Shown: positions 58,519 to 64,000 of the stretch, piece by piece
Position numbering within the stretch: position 1 is the stretch's first letter
Layout of the letters: every line of letters begins with the position of its first letter
Assembly (NCBI GenBank): GCA_964573105.1
Contig: CAZNIS010000020.1
Span: 17,773 to 81,772, forward strand
Direction of reading: 5' to 3'
From: CAKZSB01 sp964573105
GTDB lineage: Bacteria; Pseudomonadota; Gammaproteobacteria; Granulosicoccales; Granulosicoccaceae
Length of the DNA: 64,000 nucleotides
The notes under the pieces: model-generated
Seen by the model: only the letters and a program-made list of their open reading frames with translations
What the model was told of the DNA's origin: nothing
Databases searched by the model: none
Translations under genes and position numbers: made by a program

Positions 58519-60300
58519 TTACAAGTACAGATTGCACCAGTCGGCGAGCACTTCCGCATCAATAATGTTGGCGCCGAGGTCGCTCGCCTGTTGTCGCAGC
58601 GCTCGGTCGTTGCTGATCAAAAATGCCTGGTGACGGACCTCGTCGGCGGCCAGGTACTGCAGTTGTTTGATGATCTCGTTGTCAGCCCGCTGATCGCCGA
58701 CACCCCCCGAGTACACGACGACAACATTACCTGAGATGGTTTCTTCGTGTCGCTCGTCGCCATCGAAGTACAAGGTCACGCGCGCTTCAATGGCCGACTC
58801 GAAAATCGTGCTGCAGGCCTGAGCCAGCCAGTGTCGGCCAGGCGCGCCAGCGGCTTGTTGCTGGTCAACAAAACGACGGCTGATCGCATCGACTGCCAGC
58901 AGGCAGTTGTGGCCGTCGATCAGCACCTGGGCATGGCTGCTGTCTGCAATGGCGCGTCGCGCGCGAATATCGGCGGGCAGGCGCGCCTGGTTGTCCGGGT
59001 TGGATTGCTCGAAGATCAATTCCATCCGGCTGGTGCGTGCGGTGCGGATGCGATCAGCCTGAGTGGAGTCCAGTGTGTCGAACTGCCTAAGCTGATCAGT
59101 CAGGGCGGTGAGCTTATCGATTGTCGCGGGTGAATCTGCCGTTTGCATCGCCATCTCCAGTCTAGCCAGTGTGTCATTGGCCGGTGGCGGGCGCAGATCA
59201 ATCAGTGCTCGCAGTTGCAGCAGGCGCGACTGTGCCTGGCTGCGCAGCGGCAATAACTCGCGATTGGGATTCAGAGCATTGAGTACCGCGTCATCCAGGC
59301 GCTGAATCGCGGCGCGCAAGGACTTGATTTCGGCTTTGATCTGTTCGCGATTGCCGTAGTGGCGATCGCGCTCGCGTTGTCGCTCCAGCGCCAGATCAAT
59401 TTGATCTGCGAGACTCTCCTCGGTCTGTGCAAGCGCGTCCTGCGTTGCCGTGGGCGCCTGCAGCCAATAGCGCGCCAGGCTGGCGGTGGCACGCTGCACT
59501 GCTGCGTCAAGCCGTTCGCTAAACGAGCGCTCCAGCATGTCCAGTTCCGCCTGACTGCGATGCAGCGATTCACGCGTTTCGGCCAGCCGTGCACGCAGTG
59601 TTGCGTGAGCTTTTTTTTCCGTCTCCGTTGCCGTCTGTGCGCGCGTCAATTGCTCGCGCAATTTATCCTGCTGTCGCGTCTGCTTTCGCAGTTGTGCCTC
59701 GACAGATTGCAATCGTGAGGTGTCGACCACGGGCGTCTGGGCGGCTACGTTGTCAGCGGTCGGTGTTGCCTCTGTCAGCGCGTTGATCGTGTTTAGAAAA
59801 GGGGACAGGTTCTGCGCCAGTTGGCGCTGACAGATTTCGCGCGCCGGTAGTGAATGGCGTTTGTCCGGGTCTTCAATCCAGGGGTCAGCCAGTTGGCGCA
59901 CTTTCAATCGCCGATCGAGCAGCGTTGCGAGCAGCCATTGCTCGGCGCCGAAATATCCGGTCAGCCACTCGAACTGACTCTGAATTGTCTCTTCGGACAA
60001 CACGCGCAACACCTGACCGCAGAGATCCTGGTGGCGCAATTCTTCAACAATGGCAGGCGCACAGTCGGCGTTGTTATCGAGCAGGGTGCGCAGTCGTTGG
60101 CGCAGCACCGGGGCACTGGCAGGTTTGAGTCGAAAACCGCGCCCGATTGAGGGATCGCTTTTCGCCAATGCCAGTACCCGATTGACCGGCAATTGCGAGA
60201 TCAGGCGTGTCAGTTCCGGCTGCAGCCAGTCTGGCAGTTGACGATCAGCCAGTTGCAAATTGGCCGCCAGATAAAAAACGACAACACAGCGTGCGTGCAA
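58519..60300 (-). CDS. Coiled-coil protein with C-terminal NYN/PIN-like nuclease domain
   Basis: A 593-residue protein. Residues 1 to about 190 are helical. Residues about 195-420 are rich in heptad-like Arg/Gln/Glu/Leu (E-T-E-K-K-A-H-A-T-L-R-A-R-L-A-E) and look coiled-coil. Residues about 455-593 resemble the YacP/NYN fold: V-L-I-D-G-H-N-C-L-L, V-T-L-Y-F-D-G-D-E, G-G-V-G-D-Q-R-A-D-N-E-I-I and L-I-S-N-D-R-A-L-R-Q. The four acidic positions expected of a PIN-type RNase are present. TTG 60300 is a weak start choice. The full architecture is unfamiliar. It follows an aminotransferase gene by 33 bases. Confidence 0.72.
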   Translation of the reverse strand: MHARCVVVFYLAANLQLADRQLPDWLQPELTRLISQLPVNRVLALAKSDPSIGRGFRLKPASAPVLRQRLRTLLDNNADCAPAIVEELRHQDLCGQVLRVLSEETIQSQFEWLTGYFGAEQWLLATLLDRRLKVRQLADPWIEDPDKRHSLPAREICQRQLAQNLSPFLNTINALTEATPTADNVAAQTPVVDTSRLQSVEAQLRKQTRQQDKLREQLTRAQTATETEKKAHATLRARLAETRESLHRSQAELDMLERSFSERLDAAVQRATASLARYWLQAPTATQDALAQTEESLADQIDLALERQRERDRHYGNREQIKAEIKSLRAAIQRLDDAVLNALNPNRELLPLRSQAQSRLLQLRALIDLRPPPANDTLARLEMAMQTADSPATIDKLTALTDQLRQFDTLDSTQADRIRTARTSRMELIFEQSNPDNQARLPADIRARRAIADSSHAQVLIDGHNCLLAVDAISRRFVDQQQAAGAPGRHWLAQACSTIFESAIEARVTLYFDGDERHEETISGNVVVVYSGGVGDQRADNEIIKQLQYLAADEVRHQAFLISNDRALRQQASDLGANIIDAEVLADWCNLYL

Positions 60301-60333
60301 TCGATAAGCGAGCGATGAATACGGAGCGCAAGT

Positions 60334-61485
60334 TCATGTCGATGTCTTCGCACTCAGCAGTGCCGGCAACTGTTCAAGGAATTTTGCGACATCCGATTCG
60401 CTGGTGAAAAGATGTGCCGAGGCGCGAACCCGGTTGTTATCTCCCCATATCAAAGTGCCAAGCTCGGCTGCCCGCCGAATAATATCCATGTCGTGGCACA
60501 CAAAGGCGGCGCTCGCGGCGCGCTGATTGGCGGATATCGGCGTGATGACCTCCAGTCCAAGCGATTGCATGCCCTCGATGAGTTGTCCGCTCAGCTTGCG
60601 CACATGGCTGGCAATCTGATCGATACCGAACTGTGCCAGGTAGTCCAGCGACTCTCGCAAAATATAGGTGCCAAGGTGGTTGACGTTGCCATACTCTGCG
60701 CGCAGAGCGCCTGGCTTTGGAGCAAAACTCAGCGGATCGGCACCGGGTTCTGCAGACCACCAGCCCGCGCTCGCCGGGTTAAAGTCCGGCCGGCGGCATT
60801 GATTCCAGGCCAGCACGCCATCGTGCACACCAAGCGCGAATTTGTAGCACGAGCTGACGGTGAAATCCGCCAGGTCCGCGCGCACCGGCACCACCCCCAA
60901 TGCGTGGCTGGCATCCACCAGCAGTGCGGTGTGGGCAAGCGAAAGCGCTTCTGACAGCGATGCGATATCCAGATGTTGGCCAGTCAGTGAGGTCACCTGA
61001 CTGACATACACAAGCCTGGTGTGGTCATCACAGCGTGCAAGCAGGTCTTCCGGCAGTATATTCCAGCCGCGTGCCGGCACCAGCCTGACTTCTACACCGT
61101 GGCGCTGCAGACCGGACAGCGCATAGCGGCCAGACGCGTAGTCCAGCGCTGATACGACGACATTGTCGCTGCGTTGCCAGTCGAAGCTGCCGACTACTCT
61201 GGCAATCGCATCAGAGCAATTGCCCAGCCTGGCGATCTGCTCGCCCGGCAGATGCATGAATTGCCCTAGCTGCTCGCGCACCTGGCGGGCAACGTCCCAG
61301 TGGCGATGGTAGCCGGCGTAGCCCGCCGCCTTATCGTTGCAGAACTGCTCAAAGCTCATGCGGTGGGCGATCAGCATCGGCGGTTCACCGCCGCTTGCAA
61401 GATTCAATGCACCGCGCAAGCCGATGAAATCTGATTTTGCTGCTGGCAGTGTGGCGCTTGCCTGATGTTGGGAGGTCGTGCTCAC
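60334..61485 (-). CDS. Class V aminotransferase (cysteine-desulfurase/kynureninase-like)
   Basis: A 383-residue fold-type I PLP enzyme. L-V-D-A-S-H-A-L-G-V-V-P near 189-200 holds the PLP-contacting Asp and His, and the lysine is in S-S-C-Y-K-F-A-L-G-V-H-D-G. A small-domain segment ends R-V-R-A-S-A-H-L-F. The motif H-D-G-V-L-A-W and the lack of a desulfurase Cys loop point to the isopenicillin-N-epimerase/kynureninase-like branch rather than IscS. The substrate is unknown. It precedes the NYN-domain gene in the same direction. Confidence 0.85.
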   Translation of the reverse strand: MSTTSQHQASATLPAAKSDFIGLRGALNLASGGEPPMLIAHRMSFEQFCNDKAAGYAGYHRHWDVARQVREQLGQFMHLPGEQIARLGNCSDAIARVVGSFDWQRSDNVVVSALDYASGRYALSGLQRHGVEVRLVPARGWNILPEDLLARCDDHTRLVYVSQVTSLTGQHLDIASLSEALSLAHTALLVDASHALGVVPVRADLADFTVSSCYKFALGVHDGVLAWNQCRRPDFNPASAGWWSAEPGADPLSFAPKPGALRAEYGNVNHLGTYILRESLDYLAQFGIDQIASHVRKLSGQLIEGMQSLGLEVITPISANQRAASAAFVCHDMDIIRRAAELGTLIWGDNNRVRASAHLFTSESDVAKFLEQLPALLSAKTST

Positions 61486-61667
61486 GATGATCCGAGGCGT
61501 GAGGATTGGAGCTTTTGCATCGTCTGATAATACCAGCTAGCGACGACAGGCTGGCGGCTCAGGCGCGCCGCCGCAAGACTATTAAAACTGTGGATGCCTG
61601 GCGCCGATTCAGCCTGTGGCGCTGCCCACATCCGTGCTTGCAGCGTGGTTCCACAGCCGGCGCATGT

Positions 61668-62312
61668 CTACTTTTCCAGTTTTTGCTGCACCGCTTTGGT
61701 TGCATCCAGTGCGGCTTCACGGGCTTTGTCGCCGACTTCGCCGGCGACGTCACGGGCCTTGTCGGCCAGCTCGCCTGCGGTCTGCGAGGCCTGGTCGGCC
61801 AACTCGGATGCTCGCTCCTTGGCAGTGCCTGCCACTTCTCGTGCCTCTTCGGCGAGTTCGCCAGCGCGCTCGGTTGCTTCGCTGGCAAGCTTTTTCGTGT
61901 TCTCCGCGGTTTCCTCAGCGGCGTCGCCGATAATATTGCCCGATGACTTTGCAGCGGCCGCCAGCAGCTTGCGGAACGGTACCTTCTCGCCGTTCATCAC
62001 AACCGCATTGGGTGAGGCGGCGTATTTGTCGCTGCCCTCAGCCTCGAAGGTGCAGGTGGCGTCACCGGTAGCATCGCCAGACCAGGCCAGTACGACGCGA
62101 AGGTTTTCTTCGCTGGTGATTTTCTCAACCTTGTCCCAGTTGCTGATCGCGCCAGTCGACAGGTTGCCCGCGATACGCTGACACATATCGACGTACGGCG
62201 TTTCACTTTGACTGCAGCCTGCGAGCAGTGTCGCTGCGAGCAGGCCGGTGACAAAGTGACACCGGACGGCGCGAGGTTCGCGGCGGAGAGTAGTAAAGTG
62301 CTGATGATCCAT
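61668..62312 (-). CDS. Lipoprotein with LEA-like amphipathic helical tail
   Basis: A 214-residue protein with a lipobox L-L-A-G-C (Cys 33). A globular part (about 34-115) contains C-Q-R-I-A-G-N-L. From about 125 to the end a run of 11-mer-like repeats follows, A-G-E-L-A-E-E-A-R-E-V, A-D-Q-A-S-Q-T-A-G-E-L and A-D-K-A-R-D-V-A-G-E-V, which form a long amphipathic helix. This resembles LEA group 3 or apolipoprotein-like proteins, so membrane or protein protection under water stress is an inference. It is divergent from an MFS gene. Confidence 0.75.
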   Translation of the reverse strand: MDHQHFTTLRREPRAVRCHFVTGLLAATLLAGCSQSETPYVDMCQRIAGNLSTGAISNWDKVEKITSEENLRVVLAWSGDATGDATCTFEAEGSDKYAASPNAVVMNGEKVPFRKLLAAAAKSSGNIIGDAAEETAENTKKLASEATERAGELAEEAREVAGTAKERASELADQASQTAGELADKARDVAGEVGDKAREAALDATKAVQQKLEK

Positions 62313-62656
62313 GGTGAACTCTTAAAATCTGAAGTGTGCAGAATGTACCACGCAGCGTTGGTGACGGATCGAATGTGTCAATTTTTAACAGCTCAAGCCG
62401 CGCTGGCTTTCCAACTGGCAATTTCAATGGAAAGTGCGACGAGGCAATTCCGATGTCGGTACTCCGTTGGGTAATTGCCAGCCTGCCGCAATGAAAAAAG
62501 GGGGCAGAGAGATTGTGTTGATCAGATTGCGGCGCGCTGGAAATTATTCTCGGTCGAACTTCGTCAAATCGCTACAATAGCCTTTCGTCCGATTCTCGGT
62601 CACACGGTCACTCACACAGCTCCTGCAGTGGCCTGTATCTGCCACCGGAGGCCTGT
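62313..62656. other. Divergent promoter region of the lipoprotein and MFS genes
   Basis: 344 bases without a gene. TACAAT at 62573-62578 is a candidate -10 for the rightward MFS gene, with a leader of about 75 bases. Its -35 is weak. Confidence 0.35.
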
Positions 62657-63865
62657 GTGAGCCACACCTTTGACAAGCGCATATTGATTGTCGCCGGCGC
62701 ACTGTTAGTGCAAAGCGTGACGATTGGCTGCATGTTCGCCTACGGCGTCTTCTTCAAGGTACTGGAGGACGACATGGGCTGGTCGCGCACGCTGCTGTCT
62801 GCCAGCAGCTCGGTCGCGTTTCTGGCCATGGGTCTGCTGGCGGTGCTGGCCGGTCGCCTCAACGATCGCTACGGGCCGCGCTGGGTACTGACCTTCTCCG
62901 GCCTGTGTACCGGCATCGGCTATGCCGGCATGTATTTTCTCACCGCGCCGTGGCAGATGTTTGTGCTGTTTGGCGTCTTTGTCGGGATTGGCATGAGTAC
63001 CCACGATGTCGTCACCCTGTCGACAATCGCACGCTGGTATGAAAAGCGCCGCGGCGCGATGACGGGTCTGGTCAAGGTGGGGACGGCCTGTGGCCAGATG
63101 GCCGTGCCGCTTTTTGCCACTGCGCTGATCGCCGCCTACGACTGGCGTCTGGCATTCATGATATTGGGCGTGCTCGCCGCCGTGTTGCTGGTCATCGCCG
63201 CGCAACTGGTGGGCGTTAATCCACAGCGCTCGGCCGCCTCGCCGCGCGATCTCGGCGAGGGCATGCGCTACGCCGATGCGCGCCGCACGCGGCAGTTCTG
63301 GACGCTGTGCGCCATTCAGTTTTCTTTTTTCCCAAGCCTGATGTCAATCCCGGTACACATCACCGTGCACGCCACCGACCTTGGCTTTGAGCTGGGCAGG
63401 GCGGCACTGGTGATGTCGGCAATCGCAGGCTGCAGCATTCTCGGCAGGCTGACAGTCGGCGGCCTGATCGATCGGATCGGTGGTCGCCGCGCACTGTTGA
63501 TCTGCTTTGTGCCGCTATTGGGCAGTCTGGTGTTTCTGCGCCTGGTCGATCTGCCGCTGATGTTGTTTGTCTTTGCGTTGTTCTATGGCTTTGCACACGG
63601 CGGTCTGTTCACCGTCGTCTCACCGACGATTGCCGAATTTTTCGGTATGCAGTCTCACGGTGAGATCTTTGGTTCAGTATTGTTTTTTGGCACGCTCGGT
63701 GGCGCGGCCGGGCCGCTGTTGTGTGGTCGAATCTACGATGTCACTGGCAGCTACGATCTCGCCTTCACCGTGCTCGCCATACTGGCGTTTATCGGTCTGC
63801 TACTGGTTCTGTCGCTAAAGCCCTTGCCGCCGATGGACGCGCCAGTGCCGGACGCTGCCAGCTAG
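62657..63865 (+). CDS. MFS transporter (monocarboxylate/oxalate-type)
   Basis: A 402-residue, 12-helix carrier. The N-terminal half has Y-G-V-F-F-K-V-L-E and G-R-L-N-D-R-Y-G-P-R (the MFS A motif), with G-M-S-T-H-D-V-V and R-W-Y-E-K-R-R-G-A-M-T-G-L. The second A motif is G-G-L-I-D-R-I-G-G-R-R. The R-W-Y-E/F-x-K-R-R-G motif is common in the OFA/MCT-like branch that moves small monocarboxylates or oxalate/formate. GTG 62657 follows GGAGG with 5-base spacing. The substrate is not assignable. Confidence 0.87.
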   Translation: MSHTFDKRILIVAGALLVQSVTIGCMFAYGVFFKVLEDDMGWSRTLLSASSSVAFLAMGLLAVLAGRLNDRYGPRWVLTFSGLCTGIGYAGMYFLTAPWQMFVLFGVFVGIGMSTHDVVTLSTIARWYEKRRGAMTGLVKVGTACGQMAVPLFATALIAAYDWRLAFMILGVLAAVLLVIAAQLVGVNPQRSAASPRDLGEGMRYADARRTRQFWTLCAIQFSFFPSLMSIPVHITVHATDLGFELGRAALVMSAIAGCSILGRLTVGGLIDRIGGRRALLICFVPLLGSLVFLRLVDLPLMLFVFALFYGFAHGGLFTVVSPTIAEFFGMQSHGEIFGSVLFFGTLGGAAGPLLCGRIYDVTGSYDLAFTVLAILAFIGLLLVLSLKPLPPMDAPVPDAAS

Positions 63866-63877
63866 CCCGGACTATTC

Positions 63878-64000
63878 ATGAACCTGACGATTTCTCACTT
63901 GATTCTTGTTCCCACAGCTGATCTCGCTCCCTTGCAAATATCAGCAAGTATTCGACGCGGTCGCGATATCCGCTGTGGAAACAATTATCTGCGCGATATT
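63878..64000 (+). CDS. Possible 5' end of a gene running off the window
   Basis: An ATG at 63878 opens a frame of 41 codons without a stop to the window edge (M-N-L-T-I-S-H-L-I-L-V-P). It lies 12 bases after the MFS stop, and no good ribosome site precedes it. It may be chance. Confidence 0.2.
   Translation, partial: MNLTISHLILVPTADLAPLQISASIRRGRDIRCGNNYLRDI

Noticed and set aside
1..64000. CRISPR arrays, prophage, integrase or tRNA genes
   Set aside because: No regularly spaced repeats, phage structural genes, integrases or cloverleaf-like sequences were seen on reading both strands. A dedicated tRNA scan was not possible.

Overview
The window looks like a chromosomal stretch from a free-living, probably marine, gammaproteobacterium. 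I infer this from its moderately high GC, from genes typical of the class (ygiQ, the yadGH-type ABC exporter, the fimU-pilV-pilW-pilX minor pilins, UPF0114, yaaA) and from its catabolic genes (a DMSP-demethylase-like protein, TctABC transport, sarcosine oxidase). I cannot name the genus. Nothing indicates a prophage, plasmid or CRISPR locus, and I saw no rRNA or tRNA gene. The sequence is a draft scaffold: there are two 100-N gaps, and one of them is demonstrably an assembly artefact inside ygiQ.

Layout. 0-1.3 kb: the first bases of a leftward gene, a GtrA-like membrane protein and a UPF0114 protein with a likely CTG start. 1.4-3.6 kb: a leftward pair, an AruH-like arginine:pyruvate transaminase and a ureohydrolase, which fit the arginine transaminase pathway. 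3.7-6.3 kb: an EF-hand protein followed by an ECF-type sigma factor, a DUF3619-like membrane protein, a small exported protein and a DUF3106 protein. 6.6-11.7 kb: a ThDP enzyme, a divergent D-2-hydroxyacid dehydrogenase, a sulfite-oxidase-fold molybdoenzyme and YaaA. 12.4-18.6 kb: a leftward five-gene operon encoding a second ThDP enzyme, a transthyretin-like protein, a DmdA-like demethylase, a TctC binding protein and a fused TctA-TctB permease. This is the best candidate here for an undescribed catabolic system. 19.1-21.8 kb: a lipoprotein copper-radical (galactose oxidase-like) oxidase. 22.2-25.9 kb: yadG-yadH-nudix-lldD-like operon. 26-27 kb: a MITE-like element and a divergent soxYZ-like pair.

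27.1-33 kb holds a large repetitive membrane-anchored protein interrupted by an assembly gap, and ygiQ. 33-38.5 kb: an MFS transporter, glycerate 2-kinase, a GNAT enzyme, a DUF1992 protein and a secreted protein followed by two terminators. 38.5-40.5 kb: a YcaR-like protein, a thioredoxin-reductase-like ferredoxin reductase and a histidine phosphatase. 40.7-48.5 kb: the heterotetrameric sarcosine oxidase operon (B-D-A-G), followed by 6-phosphogluconate dehydrogenase and a convergent GlxA/AraC-family regulator. 48.8-52.4 kb: a cold-shock protein and a minor-pilin operon without pilY1. 52.7-63.9 kb: a lone HyuA-type hydantoinase/oxoprolinase, a large PAS/GAF/GGDEF/EAL protein, a coiled-coil protein ending in a NYN/PIN-like nuclease domain, a class V aminotransferase, a lipoprotein with an LEA-like amphipathic tail, and an MFS carrier.

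A recurring non-coding element is the main structural surprise. Six copies of a roughly 105-bp repeat, bounded by imperfect GTTGGGCA/TGCCCTAC inverted ends, lie between genes in the first 22.3 kb and none was found afterwards. Four of the six lie against the 3' end of a leftward gene; in three of these the repeat itself contains that gene's TAG stop codon. Together the genes suggest a bacterium that uses small organic nitrogen and sulfur compounds (arginine, sarcosine/betaine, possibly DMSP or a related methylated carboxylate) and makes type IV pili.
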